A stretch of 64,000 nt of DNA from Lumbricus rubellus (taxonomy: Eukaryota > Annelida > Clitellata > Crassiclitellata > Lumbricidae). This document shows, one piece after another, positions 31,291 through 42,025 of the stretch. Made by a program: the position numbers and the translations under genes. Within the stretch, counting starts at the first letter, position 1, and every line of letters begins with the position of its first letter. Location: the NCBI GenBank assembly GCA_945859605.1, contig OX243817.1:32376924-32440923 (forward strand), in the 5' to 3' direction. The notes under the pieces were generated by a model. The model saw nothing but the letters and a program-made list of their open reading frames with translations, was not told where the DNA came from and searched no databases.

Positions 31291-31746
31291 AGAAACTACT
31301 TTTGTTCTCGGCTAGCAAATTCAGCCGTACTTTTACTTTTGCGGTAGATCTCTTACATTTCTCCTCGGCCAATGTATTGTGTTGGTAAGGACAGCAGACC
31401 TTCCACACTTTACTCGAAGGTGTCGTAAAACCTTTTAAAATCTAGAATTAACAATGTTTCACCGAACGACTCGATATTTCGCTGAAAGGTCAAGGCCGAA
31501 TGGGCGTATGTGCAGAATAATCGTTTAGTAAACAGTTGCGATTATTCCAGAATCCAGAGTAATCGGTACTGTAACAAACAGCCTCTGTAACAAGCAACCC
31601 CAGTCTCCCCTACTCTTGCCTGACCTGTCACTCTTGCGACACTCCCCCACCCCTGCATATTACTGGAATATTCACTTAAATCATATTAAATAATTATTTA
31701 TAATCAATGTTGCAAATATGCAACACAGGGCTGAACAGGGTTAAAA
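31291..31746. other. Spacer without recognised gene
   Basis: Mixed-composition DNA ending in the TTAA target of the piggyBac element. I saw no repeat ends or convincing frames. Confidence 0.4.
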
Positions 31747-31882
31747 TTAACCCTATATTGCACAGAATTTTTTTTGCTTGAAAAAAATTTAAGTGCTAGC
31801 AAATAACTATTGTAACCTATTGGAGCTACTTGAAGGTCTTAACTATTCACAGAATTCACATATTTGAAGAAAAACTGACATT

Positions 31883-32062
31883 GACCAATTGGCAACTATG
31901 TGCATTACCCACAGAAGTATCCGGTTACCAATTGGCAACTACATGCAATAGCCTCAGAATTACCCGCTTGCCAATTGGTAACTGAATGCAATACCCGCAG
32001 ATGTAGATGGTTGTCAATCGGCAACAAGATGCAGACTATGAGTAATTGGCAACAACATGTAA
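31883..32062. repeat. Subterminal ATTGGCAAC repeats of the piggyBac element
   Basis: Five variants of (C)AATTGGCAACTACATGCA lie about 40 bp apart. Related ACCATTTGGTAAT and GCCGATTGGCAATG strings lie at 35400-35640, and CCAATCGGCC lies next to the right TIR. They sit inside both ends and are candidate transposase-binding sites. Confidence 0.65.
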
Positions 32063-32226
32063 AGTATATGTTGTAGATAAGAAAACTCATTGTACAAGGT
32101 AATGCATGATGAATTTTCAACAATTTAATGGAACAAATAAAACTGCATATAAAAATGCTTATAAACTAATATGTCTAAACTACATTATATCTGCAGTTCA
32201 ACTTTTTCAACTGCTTATCATTTGCA

Positions 32227-35183
32227 TTATTTGGACACATGATAATCATAGAAACAGTTTTTCTTGTTATTGCAACAAAGGGCAACGTTGCACTTGCAGC
32301 ATGACACTCTGGAGATGCCGGTACATGTGCTCTGCACACAACGGTTTCTCTTGGTCTCCCACTTTGGTAGATGGCCAACATTGTCGAGGCGTTGCTCTTC
32401 ACAAGGACGAGCTGAAGCCCGACTGCGTTTCTTTGGAGGGGCTTGGCAGTCACCCCCGGCTTGGCAGTCACTTGGCCGGCCCCGTTTCGTCCTTGTGAGA
32501 GGCGTCATTGCTGAAAATTTAAAATGGAACAATGTTATTAGACTCGTAGAGTGTAAAAAGCTGAAAGATCAATATGTTTTACTGTATGAGAGGTTCCAAG
32601 TTGACAATATTTTCCCATAATAATAAATATCATGTTAATCTTACTTTAACATATTACTAAGTATGCACAGTGTTGTGCATTTTTAGTAATATAATTGCAT
32701 TAGCATTAGGTTATATTATTATCATTCAAGTGAATTGTAGGTTAAAATGCATCAGTTTTATCCTTGAAATGTCTCCTTACAGAAGGCATCAGCTCAATAA
32801 TTGATAATTGCGCTCATATTACAGTCACTGAAGGAAAACGTGTGAACTGTTTTGAAAAAAGTTACAAGTAAAATAGTAAGTGTTATTATTAAGCTACAAG
32901 AACTGCAATCATGAATAGCTCCATAGTAAAATTCAGCTTACCCTTCCTAAGCAGAGAACGAGCAACTTCGTTCTTGAAGTCCAGTAGCGGCATGGGAAGT
33001 GCAGAAGAAGTACCGTCTTTGTTCTGCTCTGTGAAGGTTCTCTTGTAGAGTAACCATGAGTTAACCAGCGTCAGGTCCATTATATGAAACCAGAGCCTAT
33101 GGTACCATTTCTTGGATCTCACTCTGTTACGGTATAATCCTATCAGGGAATCTATCAGGTCAACACCCCCCATGTGTTTATTGTACACTTTGACGAGATT
33201 TGGGCAAGTCACCGATTTGTACCTGGATTCCTTTCCATCCCATCTTTGGGACAATTCTGTGGGTTGGCCACCAACAAATGTTGACAGGAAAGTGACGCAC
33301 TTGTTGTCACACCACTTCAAGACTGTGATAGGTATATCTTCAATTTCTGCAATTTGCTCAGAGAAACACCCTCTACCTTGCTTCTTCAGTTTCTCATCAG
33401 AGATGAGATTGGAGTTGGGAACTCGGTTAATTCTAACCGTTCCTAAACTCCAAATGCCCCTCTTGGCCAGGAAGACTTGTAGGTCAGGCCTCGTGAAATA
33501 ATTATCAAAGTAGAGTTTATAGTTGAGATTGTTGGGAACATTTCTTGACAGCCTAACAACAACGTTTCCGCTCGCACCGCAATCAACTTCATTGGGCATG
33601 AGCAAGTTGTTGTCCCTCCCAACATAATACTCGAGATCATATGCAAACCCACTTGCACCACACAGCACAAATGCTTTATAACCCCATTTGTGAGGTTTGG
33701 CAGCATTATACTGTTTGAGCGAAGATCTTCCTTTGAATGGAATGATCTGTTCGTCAATACTCAGGTGCTCCTCTTTAGGTATCGTTTTGAATCTTTCACA
33801 CAGATAGTCAGAGACGGGTCTAAATTTCTTTAGTTTGTCCTGGCTCTGGACTGTGTTGTCAGCAAAATGCAGGAATCTCTTTATATCTTCAAACTTCTTC
33901 ACGGTAAATGCATTTGCAATCTCTGCGACGAGAAACTCTGGTCTCCAGTACATTCTGCTTTGAGGCAGCCTTATAATCGACATAAGCATGCCTGCTCCTA
34001 TAAAACCTTGAATGTCTGTCAAGGTTACACTCCAAAGTTTTTGAGGTCGGAGTTGGAAGTGGTATCGAATTGTTTCTTCCGATATTAGTTTAAGCAACTC
34101 TTCTGTTACGAAACAATAAAAAAAATCAACAGGATGTTGCATCAAACCAGTATTCGGTTTCACATCAGTTGTGAAGGGAACATCTTTGTTAATGGTCCCA
34201 TGTTTCCACTTGTAGCGGAGTTTTCTTTCTTTGTTCGCCTTTGTACTTAGCTTAACAGGTGCCCGTAGAAGTTCGGTGCTTATGATTCTGGAATGTTCCG
34301 CAGATGGTTCGGGATCAGGACGGTGGTTTGTCTCCTCCTCTTCTGAATTCGACAACAAACTGTCTTCGCTCTCGGTTGGTATCTCAACAAGATGCGTGGT
34401 TCTCTTTTTTTCAACTGCTTGCGTTGTTGTTCTTGATTTCTTCTTAGTCTTCTTCACCTTTGCCTTCCTTTCATTTGTTTTTACTAGTGCTTCAGCTTCC
34501 ACATCCAAATGTTCCACTGCTATTTGATTGATGATCAAGGGAGATTCAGGCAATGTCAGTTCTGACAATCCGTCGTAGTCTGTTGTAGAAATTTCAAGGG
34601 GGCCTAAGAAATCGGATGTCCCTTCTTCTAGCCCTAAAAATACATCCAAAATCTCACCGAAAAGATCAGTCTCAAGGCATCCTCCTTGTGCGCAGGCTGT
34701 CGTGGTGTCATCATTCTCTTTCTCTTCTTGTGTGCAGGCTGTCGTGGTGTCATCATTCTCTTTCTCTTCTTGTGTGCAGGCTCTTGTGGTGTCATCATTC
34801 TCTTTCTCTTCTTGTGTGCAGACTCTTGTGGTGTCATCATTCTCTCTCTGTGTGCAGGCTGTCGTGGTGTCATCATTCTCTTTCTCTTCTTGTGTGCAGG
34901 CTCTTGTGGTGTCATCATTCTCTCTCTGTGTGCACGCTGTCGTGGTGTCATCATTCTCTTTCTCTTCTTGTGTGCAGGCTGTCGTGATGTCATCATTCTC
35001 GCCTTGTGTGCAGGCTCTTGTGGTGTCATCAGATTCCAGCTCAATGATACATCCTAGATAAATTTTTTTCTCTGGCCTCCAGAAGTGTTTGACACTCATT
35101 CCCACCGCCAGTGGCAGAGAGGCACCATCTACTGCCTCAAGTTGGTGACAGAACACCAAATTCTCCGTCCCATCCTCCCACAT
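32227..35183 (-). CDS. piggyBac transposase (two exons)
   Basis: Exon A is 35183-32942 (donor AAGG/GTAAGC) and exon B is 32510-32227 (acceptor AAATTTTCAG). Both are phase 1, giving 842 codons including the stop. The N-terminal third is acidic with many CTQEEKENDDTT-type repeats. The DDE core has LSIDEQIIPFKG near 33755, YFDNYFT near 33510 and MGGVDLID near 33160, so the catalytic aspartates are present. Exon B gives the Cys-rich C-terminal domain (RCVQSTC, then CCKCNVALCCNNKKNCFYDYH) that binds element ends. A short upstream frame starting MGKRSKGKRPSK (about 35268) is one base out of register at an A6 run near 35215, so the true N terminus may be longer. Confidence 0.88.
34690..35030 (-). 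repeat. Coding tandem repeats in the piggyBac transposase N terminus
   Basis: Nine or more units of two lengths (about 42 and 27 bp) encode variants of CTQEEKENDDTTTA and CTQRENDDTTRA. All units keep frame. The purine-rich sense strand gives strong shadow frames on the other strands, which I do not treat as genes. Confidence 0.9.
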
Positions 35184-35769
35184 GACTACTGCAGACGGCC
35201 TCTTTGTTTTTTGGAGGTCACAGTTTGGCCTTTTGAAGGGCGTTTGCCCTTACTCCTTTTCCCCATTTTTGCGTCTGTAACACAGATACAAGAAGTGCAT
35301 GCTCTTAATTAACTAATTAAAATTATGTACACAAAGTCCACAAGGTATACTATACACTGTCTATGTTTGCAAAAACTATGCTTATAGGCCTAGTACACAA
35401 TTTAACCATTTGGTAATTATAACATCGAAACCTTCTTTTGGACAGTAATGCATATTGTAACCATTTGGCTATTATGCCATCAAATACTTATAGTATCAAT
35501 GGTTGCAAATTGTTGCCATTTGGTAGTGAACAGATTTTCGCCATGATTCCCAGGAAATGCACGCAGTTGCCGATTGGCAATGTATTTAAGAATCGTCTTT
35601 TCACAGGGTCTGCATACAGTGACCAATCGGTCGAGCGCACACACGTGGGCATATTTCTATTATTAGACTGTCTAAGGCTCTAAGCTGTTCATTCAAACGG
35701 ATTTTCAATAAAAATAGATTTAGCCATCGATACTGATTTTTCCAGTTCTTGAAATTAAGTATAAAATAG

Positions 35770-36462
35770 TCATACTGTAACGCCCATCCCCTCGGACACT
35801 CCCGGAGTCGCCACTTCCGGTCCAACGTGTGAGAGGACCGCGTGCTGCTGTAGGTCGTAGTTCGGAGAGATAGAGGGAGGAAGAGAGGCGGTGGCCTCGG
35901 GGTTCAAATCCCGTCGAGTCCGAGACGGCCAAGCGTCTCGGCCTCCTACCTCTCCGTATGAAACCGGAGCCCCGCCGGCCACTCCCTCGCTCCGGCCCAG
36001 GGTACCAGGGTTAATCGGTATTGAAGGATCCTTGGGTCTAGCACCCAAATCTCTTTCCAGGCCGATGGCTGAGTGGTAAGGCATGTCCATAGTGGTACCA
36101 ACGTGAAACGTTGGTACTTCCGGGTTCGAACCCACAGCAGGCTGTTGAGTTGGGACAGGCGAAGATTCTAATCGTTCGATGCGCGCAACGACTTCCGCCA
36201 GCGCTTCCCTAACGTTATTTTCTACCGAGGCAATTGCCTCTTCAGCATTAGTTTGGACAACAAAGATGAGATCTTTAACATTGGATTGTATAGCGGAGAT
36301 AGCCTCTTGTGTATCTATAGCATGATCCTGAATGTCACTTCTCACTGAGGAAATCGCCTCTTGTGTAGCCTTAGCGTTCGTTTGCATTGCCTCCAGCAAT
36401 ATTTCCATGGAGGAGGGTGGTCTAGACGGCTGTGAAGGAGTGGACGTTCTACTTCTGTCCAT
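35770..36462 (-). CDS. Coiled-coil ORF inside the solo LTR (gag-leader type)
   Basis: ATG at 36462 opens a 230-residue frame: a Ser/Pro-rich start, heptad-like repeats (residues 20-105, with TQEAISSVRSDIQDHAIDTQ and REALAEVVARIERLE), then a disordered Pro/Gly-rich half. It stays open to the last base of the LTR at 35776 and stops two codons beyond. In a complete element it would run on through the primer-binding site into gag. I know no enzymatic domain in it. Two other LTRs in this window show the same design. Confidence 0.55.
   Translation of the reverse strand: MDRSRTSTPSQPSRPPSSMEILLEAMQTNAKATQEAISSVRSDIQDHAIDTQEAISAIQSNVKDLIFVVQTNAEEAIASVENNVREALAEVVARIERLESSPVPTQQPAVGSNPEVPTFHVGTTMDMPYHSAIGLERDLGARPKDPSIPINPGTLGRSEGVAGGAPVSYGEVGGRDAWPSRTRRDLNPEATASLPPSISPNYDLQQHAVLSHVGPEVATPGVSEGMGVTV
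36061..36140 (+). ncRNA. tRNA-like segment with A and B boxes in the solo LTR
   Basis: TGGCTGAGTGG (A box, about 36066) and GGTTCGAACCC (B box, about 36122) match pol III internal promoter consensus at a spacing like class II (Ser/Leu-type) tRNAs. The strand is opposite to the LTR frame. I could not pair a clean acceptor stem, so it may be a tRNA-derived SINE head or a coincidence. Confidence 0.35.
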
Positions 36463-38111
36463 AGCGCTATATAAATTTCAATTATTCAGCTTCCTAAGAC
36501 TACTAAGAATTAAGTCAGAAAGTTTAATCAATGTGTCTTATTAATTTCTGCCACATGTAATAAGTATACGCAGTGTAAATCGAAAGCACACCGTTCAATA
36601 CAACTCAATTATATGCAACACAATTCAAACAGACTTCAATCGGAGCAGACAAAATGAATCCCCAATTTATGCTCAAGTGCCAATCTTACTTTATTAGCCC
36701 AAAAGACCAAAATTTAATTTCGTATTGAAAACCCAAGTAAAATTGTACCTTCTACTAGAGACACAGGACAAGGACGACGTTATGCGAGGAAAGGCGCAGA
36801 TGGAGCGTCGAATCCAGGACGTGCGTCGACGATAAGTGACTCAGAGGAATCCGCAACAATCGACGCTGACAGGACGCTAAAACCGAGCTGACACGTCGAG
36901 AACAGGGAATCCACGAAACGATATTTTAATAATAGATTGACGCCCGTAGGCAAACTGCGCAGAAGATATCGACGACAGAAGAAATTCCGAAAAACCCGAG
37001 CGGTTTCGATCCAAACGACAGAAAGATCGAAAGCCAGAACGAAAGACTTAACTCCTTTACGAAGATGCGAAAACAGAACCACGGCGCTGACGATTCGCTC
37101 CTAACACAAAACCGCAATGCAATCGGCTCCTTGTCGGTTTTAGAATTCCTGTACAGAATCCGTGAAGAAAATACGCGACAACGCAATAACTCAGACGACG
37201 AATCCAAGCTGACTTAAATAAACTATCACCTTTCTAAAATAATCAAACTCTGATTTTGTAACTCGCTCTCCAGAGCTCTACGTCTATCCTTCTTGAAATC
37301 TGCCGCAACTCTGCCTGCGGGGTCCGCGTCCCTCTTATATGACCTTTCTAGGGATGACGCTTGCGCATGCGCACTAGAAGACCGCCTCACGTGCCTTGTT
37401 TTGCCTCCCTGTATCAGGTCACGTCGACACTGAGCGCACCCATTCAACCTTTCAGTGCAACACGCGAAGGCCTTGATGGAAAACTACCAATGCGCAGTCA
37501 AACCGTGCGACAGCGATTGCAAATATCGACGTACACAGACCACACGCAGACATAGGTCCTTCTTGGTCTGTTTCTATGTATCAGCGACGTTTGCGGCGGT
37601 ATCTCTCCTTGTACGCGCGATTGTATCGGCGGTGATATTCAATCGACCTCCCCTCCTCCTTTGGCCGTCGCTCCATGCCTTCGCGTTTGTCCTTCTCTAT
37701 CTGTTTCAATGTATCAGCGACTACTGCCTCTGCCTCGCTGCGTGTATGCGCGACTGCACGGTCGACGACTCAATCGGCCTCCCCTCCTCCTTTGGCCGTC
37801 GCTCCATACGAGCCGCCAAAGGCCGATACCGTGAGAAAGTTACACGAATATCGATCGATAAAACTTGCCACGGCAGCTGCAGCGACCTGCCTACGTCAGT
37901 GAACGCTCCAATTCGCGTCAAAATCGAAATTAACATTAAAATCTAGGTCACCAATATTATGTAGGTCACCGAATGCAGCTCAAAAATAATAATATTATAA
38001 TATATATATAATTATTGGACCCCGAAACTACCATGCAGAATTCAAGAAAATAATGATATAATATATAATAGAAACCAAAAATACGTGGCGGCTGGTTATA
38101 TCAGTCGCTAC
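36463..38111 (-). other. Promoter-side (U3-like) part of the solo LTR
   Basis: About 1.65 kb upstream of the LTR frame. It contains a long TATAATATATATATAATTATT-type tract near 37985-38065 and repeated TTTGGCCGTCGCTCCAT blocks near 37660 and 37790. Short frames here look like chance. Confidence 0.4.
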
Positions 38112-38351
38112 AATACCAGCACTCCAAAATGATCTATTTTTCTATTCTTCGCTTTTCGTTACGCAGCACTTTGTCTTCAATATTTAATCACAAACGATGG
38201 ATGGACGACTCTTATACCTAGTTCTTTGCATAGACAAAATATTTTAGATAAATATTGAATGGCCATCCATAGAGCCAAAGAGCTCTATATAGGTTTAAAT
38301 CGTGATTTTGTAAGTGTTGCCAATCGGCCACACTGTGCAATATAGGGTTAA

Positions 38352-39005
38352 GTGGTTCCTGGAATCCTGGTGGCCCAGATCTCAATTGCGACGAGCTCAG
38401 TCGTAAAAATTGTTCGCATCGAAGCAGGGATGATGAAGTAGCCTATGTATCATCCGCAAACCTAACAATTTTGTTCTGCATGTAGGCCCTATATTTTATA
38501 TCCTACTGGATGCAGATCAGAGGCGCTGACAACGTACGATGATGGACTAACACCGGACCCCGAGACCACGCTGGATCTTTGATGGACGCTGACCATGCAG
38601 AAAACCAACTTGAGCCAGTTTATTAAACGTTAGGCCCTATTTATTATTTAGGCAAACCTTCTCGTTCACAATTTTGCAAGGACTGCTTAACAAAGTTGAC
38701 AATATATTCTTTGTGACTCAATCAAATCGTTTTTTGTGTCTTATTTTTGTCGCGTTATGTGTTTGGATTGTCAAAAATAGACTCGGTAAAGGCATTATGA
38801 CTTTTGTTCTGTTTTAAATTTGTTGGTGAAATTTTGCTTTTGTGCGTAAATCTGAATTAGGGCCTTGCTTTGGCCTAAGCCTATAAAACTTGATGTAAAC
38901 TTTCTTACTTTTGGGCATGCTTTTGGGTAAGATATTGGGGGGAGAGGAGAAAGGAACTTGGGAGTTTCACTTCTCTGACCTGCGTTGTGTGCTAATAATA
39001 TCACC
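38352..39005. other. Intergenic spacer
   Basis: No recognised coding sequence or element ends. Several GGCCTA-containing strings are present, as in other host-like stretches. Confidence 0.4.
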
Positions 39006-39008
39006 ATA

Positions 39009-39502
39009 GGGGCCGTCCATAAAGTACGTCACGCTCCAGGGGGGAAGGGGGTGTAAGAAAGTGTGACAGTTTGTGACAGGGGAGGGGGGTCAGGCCATGT
39101 GTGACGTCACACATTTTTTAATGATGTTTATTATATAATTGTCTAGTCTAATTTTTGAAATTTTTGTTTTCAAATTCAATCTACATTGAGTTACTGCTTC
39201 AATGAATAGGCTAACTGTGACAACTGTTGACAATGAACTATTCTGCTATTAAAGTAATTTTAACAATGTGATAGTTCTTTTAAGTGGAAATTTTAGTTTA
39301 ATGGTAAAGTGTGTTTTAGATTAAATTTGAATAAGGTGTTAATTTTAAAAAAATCGAAAGTGTGACGTGCTTTAGGGAGGGGGGTCCGAGAAAGTGTGAC
39401 GTACTTCAAGGGGGGGGGGTCCGAGAAAGTGTGACAGTTTGTGACAGGGGAGGGGGTTTAAAAATGGTCAAAAATAGCGTGACGTACTTTATGGACGGCC
39501 CC
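39009..39502. mobile_element. 494-bp MITE with GGGGCCGTCCATAAAGTACG ends
   Basis: The TIR GGGGCCGTCCATAAAGTACG at 39009 is matched by its inverse ending at 39502. The flanking bases are ATA on both sides, a 3-bp duplication as in PIF/Harbinger-like groups. The interior repeats GAAAGTGTGACAGTTTGTGA near both ends. MITEs with very similar ends occur widely in animals. Confidence 0.82.
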
Positions 39503-39706
39503 ATAAGTGATACTGTTATTATCACTTCAATCTGGTGAAGTCATTAGGCCTAGTTGTTTTCTCGGTGACCGACTCCTCCATGTCTTTCAGGATGATAAAA
39601 ACCTATTGCGAGTGTGTCGCATCATATATCCTCCGGGTTTGGACGAAGAGGAAGCCCTATCTTCAACAGTCGTGCACGTTTAGGCAAATTAGGCTACACC
39701 TGCTGT

Positions 39707-40004
39707 CAGGGCCGGATTAAGGCATGTTCAACATGTTCGGCCGAACAGGGGCCCCCACACTTTAGGGGCCCCCACACACGAGAAAAAATATATCTTAAAG
39801 GAAAAAATTGGTATATTTTGACGAAATTTCTACCAAAGGACTATAAAAAAGGACGTCAGATGTTTCGGAGAGGAAAAAATCAATATTCTGTCAAGAAATT
39901 TCGACCAAACGACCAAAAAAGGTCATCGGATTTTTGATTTTTCGATCGAAGATCCCCGCAAAATTTTTCCGAACAGGGCCCCCACATTTCTTAATCCGGC
40001 CCTG
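39707..40004. mobile_element. hAT-type MITE (298 bp)
   Basis: CAGGGCCGGATTAAG at the left is matched by CTTAATCCGGCCCTG at the right. The perfect 8-bp duplication CCTGCTGT is at 39699-39706 and 40005-40012. GGGGCCCCCACA motifs are repeated near both ends. Non-coding. Confidence 0.88.
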
Positions 40005-40012
40005 CCTGCTGT

Positions 40013-41400
40013 AGGCCTATCTTTCAAGCTCACGGTAAGCGGGCAAGGAAAGGACTTCTAAATAACCCCCTTGAGTGCAAATAAGGGTTCAATTCGCCCG
40101 GTAATTACTGGTAGGCTAGGCTATATAGGCTATGTGTGATTCCCGCAATATAATTATATGTCTACATCATACAGGACATGGCAGTCCTCTAGAACTTGCA
40201 GACCCTACAATAGTAAGCTACGCCTGTGGTTGGCCTATCTAGAATTTTAGATGCAGCTCAGTAAATGTTAGGAGGGAATTCCTTCACGTTCCTTCCGAAG
40301 TTTAAATTAAAAGACCATGTTATAAATAGTACCCTATTGAGGCTATTGTTAAGTGATGGGCCTATTAGACTATCATGCTATTGCGTGGGCTTTTGTAATT
40401 TTTTGGTTGCCGCTTGCCCTCTGTTCAAGTCTGTTGCACGAGACTACTATGCCTTAAACGGCACTGCCTGGAGCCTTGTATGTAGGCCTAGGCCTACCAG
40501 ATGGTAGTTTCGGAAAACCCTGCTATATGGTGAGGCATGTGGGGTCTCAGAGGCCTACTTGTTCTCGTCAGTAGGCTACTATACCGGATGTGGAGTTGGT
40601 GGTTTCCTGTAGTGGCCTACATCGGAGCTAGGTTGAGACTTGAGAACGAATCCTGGATCACGAAGACCGGAAGTTAGAGTAAAATATACACACGAGACGA
40701 TACGTACTCGGTTGCAGACCGTTCAGCACCACGAAGTTGTGCCTGGGATGGGGTTACGTTCGGCGAGGGAGGACGGCGCAACATTTATTTATTAAAAAAT
40801 TTATATAGCTCCTCTTCAAGGTTGGCTACTCAGAAGCGCTCCGGGCCCAACCTCGGCTAAATAAAACAGTTTTTAGATTCTCAAGGAACAGAGCGGAGTG
40901 ACCTCTGGGAACTAAGCGCAGTGTAACAGATCGAGGCCATTCAATAAATCAATTTTTTTGGTCCGTATGTATCAAGCACACTGAGATATAGGGCCTAAGG
41001 CAGGTTGTAGGCTATAGGCCTATACGACCAGCGACAGAGTATGAACGACGCTGTCGGACAGCAGTCCGTGAACGGGGAACCAGAGGGTCTGCTTGGTTCG
41101 TGAATCGAAGGTGGATCGACGCTGAACACCTAAGGTGTTTCTGACAACATAAGCCTAAAGCTATAGCCTACAAGCTCCCAGGCTCACATACGACGCCAGT
41201 CACAGGAAGGCGCTTTAATTTAGCTTTTCTGGAAGGCTGTTTAAAAATTCAGTGGAGATTAATTATAGCAGCTCAGTCTTAATTCTTTCTACTGCAATAG
41301 GCTAATTATTTTACCTCTGAAACGAAATTGATGTTTGATACGAGATTTTGCCCTATAGGCTATAACCTAACCAATTTACTTCTAAAGCGCGCCTGTTTTA
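40013..41400. other. Intergenic spacer with one LINE tail
   Basis: Rich in GGCCTA strings. It contains a reversed LINE 3' tail at about 40778-40850 (listed separately). No gene recognised. Confidence 0.4.
40778..40850 (-). repeat. LINE 3'-end fragment
   Basis: On the minus strand: GGAGCGCTTCTGAGTAG, then CTTGAAGAGGAGCTATATAA and an AATAAATAAATG tail. This matches the end of the LINE at 51050-54600 (GGAGCGCCTCTGAGTAG, then GAAGAGGCGCTATATAAAT). Confidence 0.7.
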
Positions 41401-42025
41401 ATATTGTAGCGACCCACCCCTTCGTAAGGCCAGAGGTAACTCGTACCTCCGCCCTCGAAGGATTATCGCCTCGCTGTAGAGCGTCAGGTTCTGACCCCGT
41501 TGACAGGTAGTAGTCCCGCACTGGTGTTTTAATCTGCACGGTCTCGCGTGACCGGTCTCCCCTTTTGTCAAGCTCGCGATAATTTATACGCGGCTGAGCC
41601 GTCAACCTTTGGCTTCTCCTAAGGTCCCTTACGTCCGCATTACCAGGTACCAGGCTATGGCTTGAGTGGATAGGCGCGGTCAGCGTTCTGCCGACAACCG
41701 CAGAGCTACTGCGGTCAGGGTTCGTTTGCGGCTCTACAGCGAGTTGAGGAGTAGGGGAAGCTTCGAGTCTATCAAGGCGATACATAACTTCCCCTACCTG
41801 TGATCGTATTTCATCTACCTGAAAGTTCACCTCTCCTACATGTGACCGAATTTCCCCTACTTGTGATTTGACCTCGCCAACCTGAGAAGTGACCTCTCCT
41901 ACTTGTGACTTCATACTCGCAAAGTTACTGTCCATACGATCGATCATAAGTTCCAGAACTGAACTAACACGTGACCGGTTGGAGGCACGTGACTTTTCGT
42001 CATCGTCCCCAGTAGCGCGCTCCAT
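41360..42025 (-). CDS. Heptad-repeat ORF inside the second solo LTR
   Basis: ATG at 42025 opens 221 codons. Residues 25-85 contain repeated seven-residue units (SQVGEVT, SQVGEVK, SQVGEIR and so on) predicting a long coiled coil, followed by a disordered Arg/Ser/Pro-rich half. The frame passes the LTR boundary at 41405 and stops at 41360 in flanking DNA. It would read into gag in a complete element. Confidence 0.55.
   Translation of the reverse strand: MERATGDDDEKSRASNRSRVSSVLELMIDRMDSNFASMKSQVGEVTSQVGEVKSQVGEIRSHVGEVNFQVDEIRSQVGEVMYRLDRLEASPTPQLAVEPQTNPDRSSSAVVGRTLTAPIHSSHSLVPGNADVRDLRRSQRLTAQPRINYRELDKRGDRSRETVQIKTPVRDYYLSTGSEPDALQRGDNPSRAEVRVTSGLTKGWVATILKQARFRSKLVRL

Larger units (their letters stand above)
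35776..38112 (-). mobile_element. Solo LTR (2.3 kb) carrying an open reading frame
   Basis: On the plus strand the unit runs TGTAACGCCC to GTCGCTACA and is flanked by ATAC (35772-35775 and 38113-38116). No second copy, protease, RT or integrase is present between the ends, so it behaves as a solo LTR or short non-autonomous retroelement. Transcription sense is minus, judged from the internal frame. It lies inside the piggyBac element. Confidence 0.7.
31751..38347 (-). mobile_element. piggyBac DNA transposon with intact transposase
   Basis: TIR CCCTATATTGCACAG at 31751 and its inverse ending at 38347, each flanked by TTAA (31747-31750 and 38348-38351), the signature of piggyBac. It contains a two-exon transposase on the minus strand and ATTGGCAAC-type subterminal repeats. 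A solo LTR (35776-38112) is inserted near the 5' end; without it the element is about 4.3 kb. Confidence 0.93.

Noticed and set aside
34616..35061. Long plus-strand frames (about 120 codons) opposite the piggyBac N terminus
   Set aside because: They are mirror frames of an in-frame tandem repeat in the transposase; low-complexity Ser/Val/Cys repeats with no independent support.
36061..36140. Functional tRNA-Ser/Leu gene
   Set aside because: A and B boxes are present but I could not form a clean seven-pair acceptor stem, and it lies inside an LTR. Kept only as a tRNA-like segment.
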